Shown: positions 24,541 through 33,666, counted from the first letter of the stretch. The stretch: 64,000 nt of DNA from an uncultured Ruminococcus sp. (GCA_937926145.1 CALANW010000011.1:1-64000); one strand, 5' to 3'. Made by a program: numbers and translations. The notes: a model not told the origin generated them from the letters alone.

Positions 24541-25023
24541 ATGAGTGAAAAATTATTGAGCAAAGAAGCTCTCGAAGCTGTCGAGAAGCTTGCTGATATT
24601 GTGAATAACAAGGAGCTTGAAGAGGTAACTATCGCAAACGGCGACAATGTTATCACGGTAAAGGGCAGAAGATGTCCTCCTCCGATGCCAATGGGTATGC
24701 CGCCTTTCCAGCATGATATGATGCCCGTGACGATGAACGCCGCAGCAGCAGGCGCAGCACCGACCGTTGAAGCGCAGAACGCCGTATGCGGAAACGTCGT
24801 AAAAGCGCCTATCGTCGGAACTTTCTATGCCGCTCCCGACCCGAGCAAGCCGCCTTTCGCAGAGGTAGGCAAGCACGTCAAGAAGGGCGACGTTCTTATG
24901 ATAATCGAATCGATGAAGCTCATGAACGAGATCACGAGCGAATATGACGGCGTTGTAAAGCAGATACTCGTCAAGAACGGCGAAGCTGTTGACTACGATC
25001 AGCCCGTTATGATAATTGAATAA
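24541..25023 (+). CDS. accB: Biotin carboxyl carrier protein of acetyl-CoA carboxylase
   Basis: Carries biotin between AccC and AccAD. The 160-residue protein has an N-terminal helical part, a Pro/Met/Ala-rich linker (CPPPMPMGMPPFQ) and a C-terminal biotinyl domain with ESMKLMNEI. The Lys to be biotinylated is about residue 126; the usual Ala before Met is replaced by Ser (ESMK for EAMK), a variant known in other carriers. It lies 13 bp after fabF, with AAGGAG before the ATG. Confidence 0.95.
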   Translation: MSEKLLSKEALEAVEKLADIVNNKELEEVTIANGDNVITVKGRRCPPPMPMGMPPFQHDMMPVTMNAAAAGAAPTVEAQNAVCGNVVKAPIVGTFYAAPDPSKPPFAEVGKHVKKGDVLMIIESMKLMNEITSEYDGVVKQILVKNGEAVDYDQPVMIIE

Positions 25024-25035
25024 GGGAGAAAGCTT

Positions 25036-25464
25036 ATGGCTGTTATGAATAAAGAGCAGATAATGGAGATAATCCCCCACAGAGATCCGTTTATGCTCAT
25101 CGACACTATCGAAGAGATCGAATACGGCAAAAGAGTCGTTGCCACAAAATATATGTCCCCCGATGAATTCTGGTTCAAGGGACACTTCCCCGAATATCCC
25201 GTCGTTCCGGGCGTTCTTATGCTTGAAATGTGCGCTCAGGCAGGCGCTGTCGCTCTTCTCGGACTTCCCGAAAACAAGGGTAAGATCGGATTTTTCGGCG
25301 GCATAAAGGAAGCAAAGTTCCGCCGTCAGGTAGTCCCCGGCGATACGCTTCGCATCGAAGTTGAGATAATCAAGGTAAAAGGCCCTGTAGGCGTAGGCAA
25401 GTGCGTTGCCACGGTAAACGGCGAAAAGGCTGTTTCCGCAGAGATATCTTTTGCTATAAAATAA
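25036..25464 (+). CDS. fabZ: 3-hydroxyacyl-ACP dehydratase FabZ
   Basis: Dehydration step of fatty acid elongation. The 142-residue hot-dog-fold protein has IPHRDPFMLID (catalytic His), WFKGHFPEYPVVPGVLMLEMCAQAGA (second conserved His and the catalytic Glu region). AGGGAGA precedes ATG 25036, 12 bp after accB. FabZ is placed between accB and accC as in many Clostridia and Streptococci. Confidence 0.95.
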   Translation: MAVMNKEQIMEIIPHRDPFMLIDTIEEIEYGKRVVATKYMSPDEFWFKGHFPEYPVVPGVLMLEMCAQAGAVALLGLPENKGKIGFFGGIKEAKFRRQVVPGDTLRIEVEIIKVKGPVGVGKCVATVNGEKAVSAEISFAIK

Positions 25465-25493
25465 TTTTTGATCCTTGAAAGGATTTTCGTGCT

Positions 25494-26840
25494 ATGTTTA
25501 AAAAAGTTCTTATCGCCAACAGAGGTGAGATAGCTGTAAGAATAATCCGCGCCTGCCGCGAACTCGGCATAAAGACGGTTGCGGTCTATTCCACAGCGGA
25601 TAAGTCGGCTCTCCACGCGAGGATAGCCGATGAAGCGGTCTGCATAGGTCCTGCGGCAACAAAGGACAGCTACCTTAACGAGAAGTCCATTTTCGCTGCC
25701 TGCGAGATAACGGGCGCAGACGCTATCCACCCCGGCTTCGGTTTTCTTTCGGAAAATGCGGCATTCGCGCGCAACTGCGGCAAATGCGGAATAAACTTTA
25801 TAGGACCTTCACCCGAGTCTATCGAAATGCTCGGCGATAAGGCAGCTGCGAAAAAGGCTATGAAAGCTGCGGGAGTGCCCGTTATCCCCGGTTCGGACGG
25901 CGCTGTTCCAACAATGGAAGAAGCAAAGCGCCTTGCCGCAGAGGAGATAGGCTTTCCACTCATGGTAAAGGCCTCCGCAGGCGGCGGCGGACGAGGCATA
26001 CGCCTTGTTGAGCGTATGGAAGACCTCGAAAACGCTATACTTACGGCAAAGCAGGAAGCGCTGAATTTCTTCGGCGATGACAGCATATATATGGAAAAAT
26101 TCATCGTTGACCCGAAGCATATCGAGTTCCAGATACTTGCCGACAAGCACGGAAATGTTGTTCACCTCGGCGAGCGTGACTGCTCGATGCAGAGAAGAAA
26201 TCAGAAAGTGCTTGAAGAAACTCCGTCAACGATAATGACACCCGAGCTTCGCGCAAAAATGGGCGCGGCGGCTGTTTCCGCTGCAAAGGTCTGCAAATAT
26301 TTCAACGCAGGAACGATAGAATTCCTCGTTGACAAGAACGGCGACTTCTACTTTATGGAGATGAACACCCGAATCCAGGTAGAACACCCTATCACAGAAG
26401 CGATTACGGGCATCGACCTTGTAAAAGCACAGATGAAGATCGCCGCAGGCGAGGGACTTCCCTATAAGCAGGAAGATATCGAGTTCAGAGGTCACTCTAT
26501 CGAGTGCAGAATAAACGCCGAATCCCCCGAACACGACTTCCGCCCCTGCCCCGGAAAGATATCATCGCTCTATACCCCCGGCGGTCCGGGAATACGCGTT
26601 GACAGCGCGGCTTATCAGGGTTACACGATACCGCCTTACTATGACAGCATGATAGCGAAGCTCATCGTTCACGCGCCGACAAGAGAAGAAGCTATCGCGA
26701 AGATGAAATGGGCGCTCTCCGAATTCATCGTTGAGGGCGTTGATACGAATATAGACTTCCAGCTGAGCCTTATCCGTGACCCCGTTTTTGAATCGGGAAA
26801 ATATGATATCGGCTATCTCGGAAGAAAAATGAGCAAGTAA
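25494..26840 (+). CDS. accC: Acetyl-CoA carboxylase, biotin carboxylase subunit
   Basis: ATP-dependent carboxylation of biotin on AccB. The 448-residue ATP-grasp enzyme starts MFKKVLIANRGEIAVRIIRACRELG and has the Gly-rich loop KASAGGGGRGIR, HIEFQILAD, the catalytic EMNTRIQVEHPITE and ECRINAESP. Complete. GAAAGGA precedes the ATG. Confidence 0.97.
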   Translation: MFKKVLIANRGEIAVRIIRACRELGIKTVAVYSTADKSALHARIADEAVCIGPAATKDSYLNEKSIFAACEITGADAIHPGFGFLSENAAFARNCGKCGINFIGPSPESIEMLGDKAAAKKAMKAAGVPVIPGSDGAVPTMEEAKRLAAEEIGFPLMVKASAGGGGRGIRLVERMEDLENAILTAKQEALNFFGDDSIYMEKFIVDPKHIEFQILADKHGNVVHLGERDCSMQRRNQKVLEETPSTIMTPELRAKMGAAAVSAAKVCKYFNAGTIEFLVDKNGDFYFMEMNTRIQVEHPITEAITGIDLVKAQMKIAAGEGLPYKQEDIEFRGHSIECRINAESPEHDFRPCPGKISSLYTPGGPGIRVDSAAYQGYTIPPYYDSMIAKLIVHAPTREEAIAKMKWALSEFIVEGVDTNIDFQLSLIRDPVFESGKYDIGYLGRKMSK

Positions 26841-26860
26841 ATGATATAGGGGGAATTGCT

Positions 26861-27469
26861 GTGCAGAATTGTCCTGTATGCGGAGGAACGGTCGTGGACG
26901 GCGTATGCCTTTCCTGCGGCTATAAAATACCGACTGAAAATGATATCGTTACGCCCGTAAACAGTTCCGATGCGCCTGATTGGGCGGAAATGGACAGCAT
27001 AAGCGTTCCTTCGGCTGAAAGCGTGAGTCAAGAGCTTGTGCCGAAGCCTGCTTCGTATGCAAATGCGAAAAAATATATCCCCGAACCCGAAAAAGAGGAA
27101 AAAAGACTTCCTCCGCCGACGAATTATACCCATATTTCATATACGCCTGAGGAAACACACGAAGAACCGCCGAAAGCTTCTGAAATTTTTGCCCATGGCT
27201 TCGTTGACGAGGTGAAAAAGCACTGGTGGAAAGTGCTTCTTATAGCAATAGTGCCTGTTTCGGCAATATTTATCGGCTTTTACTATATCGCAAAGGGCGG
27301 CGGAGGAAGACGGCGCTTTGTTGCCGTTGATCCTGAAAAGGTAAATTTTAAATATATATTTACGGGAATATTGTTCCTTGCGATCGGCACGGGAATGACA
27401 GTATCGGGCTGGGATCCGATAGGTCTGAATGAATGGGTAATGGACATTATGAGGCACAGCCATTGGTGA
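26861..27469 (+). CDS. Zinc-ribbon membrane protein A, function unknown
   Basis: 202 residues. An N-terminal zinc ribbon (C4, C7, C16, C19: CPVCGGTVVDGVCLSCGY) is followed by a Pro/Glu-rich linker, one clear transmembrane helix (WWKVLLIAIVPVSAIFIGFYY, about 126-146) and a second near the C-terminus (YIFTGILFLAIGTGMTVSG). The start is GTG 26861, after a purine-rich TAGGGGGA. It sits between accC and accD and shares its ribbon motif with the next gene, so the two look like a duplicated pair. Whether they act in carboxylase assembly or are passengers cannot be told from sequence. Confidence 0.7.
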   Translation: MQNCPVCGGTVVDGVCLSCGYKIPTENDIVTPVNSSDAPDWAEMDSISVPSAESVSQELVPKPASYANAKKYIPEPEKEEKRLPPPTNYTHISYTPEETHEEPPKASEIFAHGFVDEVKKHWWKVLLIAIVPVSAIFIGFYYIAKGGGGRRRFVAVDPEKVNFKYIFTGILFLAIGTGMTVSGWDPIGLNEWVMDIMRHSHW

Positions 27470-27477
27470 TTTAAGGA

Positions 27478-28125
27478 GTGATCGTTCTGGCACAGCATAG
27501 ATGTCCGCTTTGCGGCGGAAGAATTTTGCACGGCGAATGTGCCGACTGCGGTTACAGACTTCCCGATGAGGATAAGCTTTCAGCGCCCTATAACCTCGAC
27601 CCCGATGACGACCGCCCCGAAGCTTTTGCGCCTGCCCCCGAAAAATACGAAATGCCCGAAGCGAAAGCAGTACGTCCATATACCGAGCAGGACGGCGGAA
27701 ATGCCGCACCCGTTAGGGAACGCTCCGCGCCAAATATACCGAATATCAAAGTTGCTCCAACGCAGACGCAGTTCAACAACCCTTATGCGCCGAATAATCA
27801 GAACAATGCTCCTGCGCAAAATGCACAGCAAACTCCCGTAAACAATCAGCAGGGCTGGCAGAATCCGTACAACTATAATCCTGTACAGCGCCCGATGGGA
27901 GGAAACACAAATTGGAATTCCTCTCAGAATTCACAAAAGCAGGGCGGAATGCTGGCGGCGCTCATAGTGCTGCTGATGCTCACGCTTTTTGCTCCGTTCT
28001 TCGGAGTTGTCGGACTTATTCTAAACGGCAGCTTCGGCTCAAAGCTGAATGCGGGTACAAGAAAGCTTTTTACTGTTCTGTTCATTATAGCGATCGCTTT
28101 GTCGAATATCATAGGCAGGGCATAA
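27478..28125 (+). CDS. Zinc-ribbon membrane protein B, function unknown
   Basis: 215 residues with the same opening as its upstream neighbour (CPLCGGRILHGECADCGYRLP). It continues with a long Asn/Gln/Pro-rich disordered linker and two C-terminal hydrophobic segments (MLAALIVLLMLTLFAPFFGVVGLI and LFTVLFIIAIALSNII). The start is uncertain: the frame opens with GTG 27478, but AAGGAG (27473-27478) overlaps that codon. A CTG at 27487, 8 nt from the Shine-Dalgarno and giving MAQHRCPLCGG, fits better and mirrors the hrcA start. It lies 8 bp after paralogue A, and 111 bp follow before accD. Confidence 0.65.
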   Translation: MIVLAQHRCPLCGGRILHGECADCGYRLPDEDKLSAPYNLDPDDDRPEAFAPAPEKYEMPEAKAVRPYTEQDGGNAAPVRERSAPNIPNIKVAPTQTQFNNPYAPNNQNNAPAQNAQQTPVNNQQGWQNPYNYNPVQRPMGGNTNWNSSQNSQKQGGMLAALIVLLMLTLFAPFFGVVGLILNGSFGSKLNAGTRKLFTVLFIIAIALSNIIGRA

Positions 28126-28236
28126 TAAAACAAAAACTTAAAAATACGAAAATAAACGCTTAACGACGTTTTTTATAGATTTATAAATTTTATAAATTCA
28201 TACCGAAAAATTTCCGCAAAGGAGTGTAAACAGAAA

Positions 28237-29139
28237 GTGCTTGAAGATTTACTTGATGTTGTAAAGCTCAGATTCAATGTCAATACAGCGGCAGAAACCG
28301 ATAAGGACGATGAAAAGGACGATAAAGCCGAGAACAAGGTCGAGATACCGAAAGACCTCGCTTTCAAATGTCCCCGCTGCCTGAATATGATAATGACCGA
28401 TGAGCTTGTAAAAAATCTCAAGGTCTGCCCCGAGTGCGGCTATCATTCGAGGATATCGTCCGAGGAAAGACTCAACCTTACAGTTGACAAGGGAAGCTTC
28501 ATCGAATTTGACAAGGATATGGTGAGCAAGAACCCTATCGATTTCCCGGGTTATGACCAGAAGCAGGACGAGCTTCGCAAAAAGACAGGTCTGCGCGACG
28601 CTGTTATCACGGGCGAATGTAAGATACGCGGTATCCGCTGCGTTATCGGCATTATGGACTCGCGCTATATGATGGCTTCAATGGGCAGCGTTGTCGGCGA
28701 AAAGATAACAAGAGCCTTTGAATACGGCGCAGAGCATAAGCTCCCAGTTATAATGTTCACCGCATCGGGCGGCGCGCGTATGCAGGAAGGCATTGTTTCC
28801 CTTATGCAAATGGCTAAGACGAGCGGCGCTGTCGGAAAGCTTGCCGAAGCAGGTCAGCTTTACATCGCAGTTATGACCGACCCGACAACGGGCGGCGTTA
28901 CGGCTTCGTTCGCTTCGCTCGGTGATATCATCATCGCCGAACCGAAGGTCGTTATCGGCTTTGCGGGAAGAAGAGTTATTGAGGGCACGATAAAACAGCG
29001 ACTTCCCGATGATTTCCAGACATCGGAGTTTATGCTCGAACACGGTTTTGTTGACCTCATTGCGGAAAGAAAGACGATGCGCAGAACGCTTGCGCACATA
29101 TTAAAGCTTAACGGCTATAAGCCTGCGGAGGAAGTGTAA
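28237..29139 (+). CDS. accD: Acetyl-CoA carboxylase carboxyltransferase subunit beta
   Basis: With AccA transfers carboxyl from biotin to acetyl-CoA. The 300 residues carry the zinc ribbon (CPRCLNMIMTDELVKNLKVC, then PECGYH, about residues 46-69) and the crotonase-fold core with FTASGGARMQEG and TDPTTGGVTASFA. Start GTG 28237, with AAAGGAG 12 nt upstream. It overlaps nothing and is 2 bp from accA. Confidence 0.95.
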   Translation: MLEDLLDVVKLRFNVNTAAETDKDDEKDDKAENKVEIPKDLAFKCPRCLNMIMTDELVKNLKVCPECGYHSRISSEERLNLTVDKGSFIEFDKDMVSKNPIDFPGYDQKQDELRKKTGLRDAVITGECKIRGIRCVIGIMDSRYMMASMGSVVGEKITRAFEYGAEHKLPVIMFTASGGARMQEGIVSLMQMAKTSGAVGKLAEAGQLYIAVMTDPTTGGVTASFASLGDIIIAEPKVVIGFAGRRVIEGTIKQRLPDDFQTSEFMLEHGFVDLIAERKTMRRTLAHILKLNGYKPAEEV

Positions 29140-29141
29140 AA

Positions 29142-29957
29142 ATGGAAATGAACAATAAACTTACGCCTCCCGAAAAGCTCGACCTTATAAGAGATAAGGA
29201 CAGACCGACCGTCCGTGACTATATCCCGATGATATTCGATGAATTCATCGAGCTTCACGGCGACCGCTACTACGGCGACGACAGAGCGATAATCGGCGGT
29301 TTGGCTTCGATAAAGGGCATTGCCGTTACGGTCATTGCCGAGGTAAAGGGAAGAAATCTCAACGAAAACAAGGAATCCAACTTTGCAATGCCGCACCCCG
29401 AGGGCTACAGAAAGGCTCTCCGACTGGCAAAGCAGGCGGAGAAGTTCCACCGTCCCGTTGTATGCTTCATCGATACTCCCGGCGCATTCTGCGGAGTTGA
29501 AGCGGAGAACCGCGGTCAGGGCGAGGCTATCGCAAGAAATATAATGGAATTTATGACGCTCAGAACGCCCGTTATCTCCATCGTACTCGGTGAGGGCGGC
29601 AGCGGCGGCGCACTTGCACTCGGCGTATGCGACAGGCTTGCGGTGCTGGAAAACTCTATCTATTCGGTAATTTCACCAAGAGGGTTCGCATCGATACTCT
29701 GGAAGGACGGCGGAAGAGAGCGTGAAGCCGCTTCAATAATGAAGATAACGGCTGATGATATGCTCGAACTCGGCGTTGCTGAGGAGATAATAAGCGAGCC
29801 TTTCGGCGGTGCGCAGAACGATCCAAAGGAAACTGCCGAAAATATCTCAGAATTTTTGTTGAAAACGCTGAAAGAAAAAATGGCAATAGATATTGACGTT
29901 TTGCTAAATGAACGATATACTAAGTTTAGAAAAATCGGCGAGTTCGAGGAACTCTGA
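29142..29957 (+). CDS. accA: Acetyl-CoA carboxylase carboxyltransferase subunit alpha
   Basis: Partner of AccD. The 271-residue protein has ELHGDRYYGDDRAIIGGLA, MPHPEGYRKALRLAKQAEKF, FIDTPGAFCGVEAENRGQ (oxyanion region) and LGEGGSGGALALGV. It starts 2 bp after accD, implying translational coupling and equal subunit amounts. It is shorter than E. coli AccA, as is usual in Firmicutes. Confidence 0.96.
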   Translation: MEMNNKLTPPEKLDLIRDKDRPTVRDYIPMIFDEFIELHGDRYYGDDRAIIGGLASIKGIAVTVIAEVKGRNLNENKESNFAMPHPEGYRKALRLAKQAEKFHRPVVCFIDTPGAFCGVEAENRGQGEAIARNIMEFMTLRTPVISIVLGEGGSGGALALGVCDRLAVLENSIYSVISPRGFASILWKDGGREREAASIMKITADDMLELGVAEEIISEPFGGAQNDPKETAENISEFLLKTLKEKMAIDIDVLLNERYTKFRKIGEFEEL

Positions 29958-30108
29958 TATTTCTGCAAAGAATATAAACGGACAGCTTGGGGCAAAGCCG
30001 CAGCAAAGTCCTTTTATATATGGGGCAATGTCCCTACTGCGGCAAAGCTTGTGCAATGCTGTTATCGCTGCGAAAGCGAAACTATAAATTTTATGGAGGA
30101 AAAACAAA

Positions 30109-30336
30109 ATGGTATTTGATAAGGTAAAGGAACTGATCGTAGAACAGCTCGACGTTGATGAGGACAGCGTTACATCAGGCGCTAACATTCAGGACGACCT
30201 CGGCGCAGACTCCCTCGATGTTGTAGACCTCGTTATGAGCCTTGAGGAAGAATTTGACCTCGAGATCCCCGATGAAGCTGTTGAAACCATCAAGACAGTC
30301 GGCGATATCGTTAAGTATATCGAAGACAATCAGTGA
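30109..30336 (+). CDS. acpP: Acyl carrier protein AcpP
   Basis: Carries growing acyl chains on phosphopantetheine. The 75-residue four-helix protein has the attachment Ser35 in GADSLDVVDLVM and acidic helix II, EEEFDLEIPDEAVE. ATGGAGGA precedes ATG 30109. It lies 151 bp after accA; that gap has no gene. It closes the operon and is followed by a strong terminator. Confidence 0.96.
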   Translation: MVFDKVKELIVEQLDVDEDSVTSGANIQDDLGADSLDVVDLVMSLEEEFDLEIPDEAVETIKTVGDIVKYIEDNQ

Positions 30337-30358
30337 TCCGTTTCGTCGAAATATGTTA

Positions 30359-30395
30359 AAGTGTATAACCTTTATCGGGTTATACACTTTTATTT
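30359..30395 (+). terminator. Terminator of the fab/acc operon
   Basis: AAGTGTATAACC (30359-30370) and GGTTATACACTT (30378-30389) form a 12-bp stem with a 7-nt loop, followed by TTATTTTTG. Confidence 0.9.
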
Positions 30396-30441
30396 TTGTC
30401 AAAATGACTAAAACATAAATAAAAATTGGTATAAATGTATA

Positions 30442-30470
30442 TTGAAAAACATAAAGAAATGGTTTATAAT
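30442..30470 (+). promoter_or_regulatory. Promoter of the EAL/beta-helix gene
   Basis: TTGAAA (30442-30447) and TATAAT (30465-30470) with a 17-bp spacer. The leader is about 130 nt. AGGAGG at 30568-30573 precedes a short upstream frame (ATG 30587, MLRCNVLNDK then stop) that overlaps the main ATG at 30609. Confidence 0.7.
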
Positions 30471-30608
30471 AATAGAGAATAGAACTCTTTTCTGCACGAT
30501 CATAGCCTAAAGCTTCGTTTTGAAAAAAAGCTGAATATATGCGGAAAAGATTGAAATAAATCAGGTCAGGAGGACTGTATCGGACAATGCTCCGATGCAA
30601 CGTATTGA

Positions 30609-33600
30609 ATGATAAATAAATGGGGACAAAACCGAATATGTGCTTTGACCGTGTGTGGATCTGTGGTGGCGTTTCTGTCGGCTGCGGCTGTTGTTGCTGC
30701 CGCATTTGCGAACTATGACATTCGCCTTGTGTATGCCGCCGCTGCGCTTGCACTGATCTCTGCCGCTCTCGGAGCTTCTGCGGCTTTTTCCATTAAAAAG
30801 TCGGGAAAGGTCGGCGAAGCGGAGCTTGAAATGCTTCACGATACTGCATTTGTCAGCTTTGACAAGGCTTTGGAAAAGGCTTCGGTAAGCGGTGCTTTCA
30901 CAGCTCTTACGGGCATTGAAACAGGCTCAAAGGTCATAGGAAAGGAAAAATACGGCTCGGTAATGTCCGATATCTGTTCGAGCCGTCACCCGACCGAAAA
31001 GAATATTTATATGTCCTCGGCTGCGGATAAATGGATAAAGGTCGTAACTAACGATGCTGATGGCTTTGAATTCACCGAAATAACCGATGTCACAGACTAT
31101 ATCGTTGCAAAGAACACGATAAGCAGCCTGCGCAACTTCGACGCGGCATCGGGACTTATGACAAAGGACACATTTACGGGCAAGCTTACCGAAACTGCAG
31201 CTTCGGTAGAGGGTATGTACGGTCTTATCCATATCACGATAAACGGCATCGACAAATTCTCTTCATTCGCAGGGGTCCGCAATACGGACGAAATGCTCTC
31301 AAAGGCTGCGACTATCGTAAAAAGATACGAAAATCCGCACAATATCTTCGCAGGAAGGGCTTCGGCGAACGATTTCAGTGTTCTTATCACCGATACATAC
31401 GATGACGGCTGCAAAAAGCTTGCAGGCAAGATCGTGACCGAGATAAGGGAAATGGTCGCGACTTTCCCCGGAAACGGAAGCATTGCAAAGGTCTACTGCG
31501 GATATGCCCTCGCGGCAGGCACGAGCGATGTTTCGGCACTCATCGCGCAGGCTGACTTCGCCGCATTCGATGCCGAAAACAGAAAATCGCAGCAGCCTGT
31601 TATCTTCAACGCGGACAACTACTCGCTCAAAGCGCAGGAATTCCGCAGAAATCAGGTGTTTGAAACCGTCATTGACGAGGATCGCATCGACTATCATTTC
31701 CAGCCTATCGTCAATGCTCATACGGGTGAGATATACGGCTATGAGGCGCTCATGCGTCCGCAGGCTGTTGACGGAATAAAACTTTCGCCGCTCGATGTTC
31801 TCGAGATCGCGAAGCAGACGGATATGCTTTACAGCGTTGAGCATATCACATTCTGGAAAACGCTGAAGATACTTTCGGAAAATCAGGATTTCTTCCACAA
31901 CAGAAAGCTTTTCATAAACTGTATCCCGAATGCGCTCCTCAGTGATGATGAGTACAGCGACCTTGTGGATAAATACGGTATGCTCTTTGACAAGCTCGTT
32001 GTCGAAGTAACGGAGGAAAACCCCGTTTTTGAAAGTGCGATAAACGTTATAAACGCGCGTTACCGTGACAAAAAGGCGCAGGTCGCTCTTGACGACTACG
32101 GAACGGGTTATTCGAACGATTCAACACTGCTTGCGGTAAATCCAAGCTGTATAAAGATAGACCGCTCGATAATGACGGGCATCGACAAAAATCCGCAGAA
32201 GCAGCACCTTGTTGCAAATATGATAAACTTCGCCGCACAGCATGAGATAATGGTTCTCGGCGAGGGCGTTGAAACCTTTGAAGAGCTTGAAACTGCGATA
32301 GCGCTCGGCGTTGACCTTATCCAGGGCTATGTCGTATGCCGTCCGACAGCGGTGCTTATGCTCGAGATACCGTCTGAGATAAAGAACCGCATCATCTCAT
32401 TCAACATCAAGCACAGAGGAAAGGTCAGCAAGACCTACTACATCAACGAGCAGGAAACTGCGGATATCGTCGAACTCAGCCTTGCAGGCTTCAATGAGAT
32501 ATGTATCCATTCCGATTCGGCAAAGCTTATCGGCAACACCGATGTTCAGACCGATATGAAGATATTTATCGACTGCAAGCGTTCTTCAACGAGAGTTACG
32601 TTTGAAAATCTTAACCTCGTCTGCAACGAGGACAACGGCGGCGCTGTCGTGCTTTCGGGCAGTACGCAGGCAAATATCGAGCTTGTCGGCAGGAACGTCA
32701 TCAAGAACGGCGGCATAAGAGTTCCCGAGGATTCGGAGATATTCTTCGGCGGCGACGGACGGCTTGAAATAAACAGCACGAGAGTCTACTCGTTCGGCAT
32801 CGGCGGAAATTATATGCAGAGATACGGCAGGATAATCTTCGGCGGCGAAAACGAGATCAAGATCGCCTGCTCGGGTGACTGCGTTGTCGGCATCGGCGGC
32901 GGTGACGGCGGCTCGGATTCGGCTGTCATTGCGAACAGCGGAAAGCTCATACTGGCTGTTGACGGCAAGAATATCGTTTCGCTCGGTTCCTACAACGGCG
33001 ATTCTTCGATAAAGCTCAATAACTGCGATATAAAGGTAGATATGGGCGGCGACGATGTTACCGCTATCGGCTCGCGCAGGGGCAAGACCGTCATCGACAG
33101 CCTTGCAAACCTTGACATCAACATTTCGGGCAACAACTGCTGCGGTATGGGCGTTCTCCAGAACGGTGAGGGCTCTGTTATCGTCAACGGCAGCAAGGCG
33201 GATATCCTTGTCCGCGGCAAGAATATCGTCGGCATAGGCACAATGGGCGGAAACCTTGAACCCGTTATAAACGCAGGCGTTGTAAATATCCGCTGCGAGG
33301 GCAACAATGCTACTTGCATAGGCGATATGGAAGGCAGCGGCGCAATTCGACTCAGAGGTGCTTCGATAACCGCTATCGCAAAGGCTTCCGTGGAAAATCC
33401 TATCGGCTCAAAGGACGGAAAGGTCTATGTTACGAGCGGAAGCATCGAAACGAGCGATGTAGAGCCGCTTGAATGTTACTCGCTTGCAGGTGAAAGACTT
33501 GTCCGCCGCGAGATTGACGGCACAGTCGATTTCCGAAAGACTGTACACAGCGGCGGAGATTCCTATATCTATATCGCAAACAAGACGGGCGGAGAAACAA

Positions 33601-33641
33601 TGAATATCTACCTCCCCGAAGCGGAAGCGCAGAATATGTGA
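30609..33641 (+). CDS. Membrane-bound EAL-domain c-di-GMP phosphodiesterase with C-terminal beta-helix
   Basis: 1010 residues. Two N-terminal transmembrane helices (about 10-30 and 36-60) are followed by a sensor-like region and a GGDEF-fold domain whose signature is degenerate (GRASANDFSVL in place of GGDEF, about 248-260), so no cyclase activity is expected. The EAL domain (about 345-590) keeps the full catalytic set: YEALMRP, FINCIPNAL, VVEVTEENP, ALDDYGTGYS, IKIDRS, GEGVE and IQGY. A C-terminal region (about 650-950) holds at least six rungs of a repeat with the core G(K/D/N)(N/D)xxxxG roughly every 28 residues, predicted to be a beta-helix. The two-helix hairpin puts all domains in the cytoplasm. 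Single-gene unit. Confidence 0.85.
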   Translation: MINKWGQNRICALTVCGSVVAFLSAAAVVAAAFANYDIRLVYAAAALALISAALGASAAFSIKKSGKVGEAELEMLHDTAFVSFDKALEKASVSGAFTALTGIETGSKVIGKEKYGSVMSDICSSRHPTEKNIYMSSAADKWIKVVTNDADGFEFTEITDVTDYIVAKNTISSLRNFDAASGLMTKDTFTGKLTETAASVEGMYGLIHITINGIDKFSSFAGVRNTDEMLSKAATIVKRYENPHNIFAGRASANDFSVLITDTYDDGCKKLAGKIVTEIREMVATFPGNGSIAKVYCGYALAAGTSDVSALIAQADFAAFDAENRKSQQPVIFNADNYSLKAQEFRRNQVFETVIDEDRIDYHFQPIVNAHTGEIYGYEALMRPQAVDGIKLSPLDVLEIAKQTDMLYSVEHITFWKTLKILSENQDFFHNRKLFINCIPNALLSDDEYSDLVDKYGMLFDKLVVEVTEENPVFESAINVINARYRDKKAQVALDDYGTGYSNDSTLLAVNPSCIKIDRSIMTGIDKNPQKQHLVANMINFAAQHEIMVLGEGVETFEELETAIALGVDLIQGYVVCRPTAVLMLEIPSEIKNRIISFNIKHRGKVSKTYYINEQETADIVELSLAGFNEICIHSDSAKLIGNTDVQTDMKIFIDCKRSSTRVTFENLNLVCNEDNGGAVVLSGSTQANIELVGRNVIKNGGIRVPEDSEIFFGGDGRLEINSTRVYSFGIGGNYMQRYGRIIFGGENEIKIACSGDCVVGIGGGDGGSDSAVIANSGKLILAVDGKNIVSLGSYNGDSSIKLNNCDIKVDMGGDDVTAIGSRRGKTVIDSLANLDINISGNNCCGMGVLQNGEGSVIVNGSKADILVRGKNIVGIGTMGGNLEPVINAGVVNIRCEGNNATCIGDMEGSGAIRLRGASITAIAKASVENPIGSKDGKVYVTSGSIETSDVEPLECYSLAGERLVRREIDGTVDFRKTVHSGGDSYIYIANKTGGETMNIYLPEAEAQNM

Positions 33642-33666
33642 ACCGTGCAAAACATATAAAAAATAT

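Noticed and set aside
29958..30108. Small gene or RNA between accA and acpP
   Set aside because: No frame with a ribosome binding site and no stable conserved structure evident; the region looks like plain spacer.
30471..30608. Possible c-di-GMP riboswitch before the EAL gene
   Set aside because: The conserved GEMM cores (such as GGGCAAACC and GACGCAAAGC) are not present in the leader.
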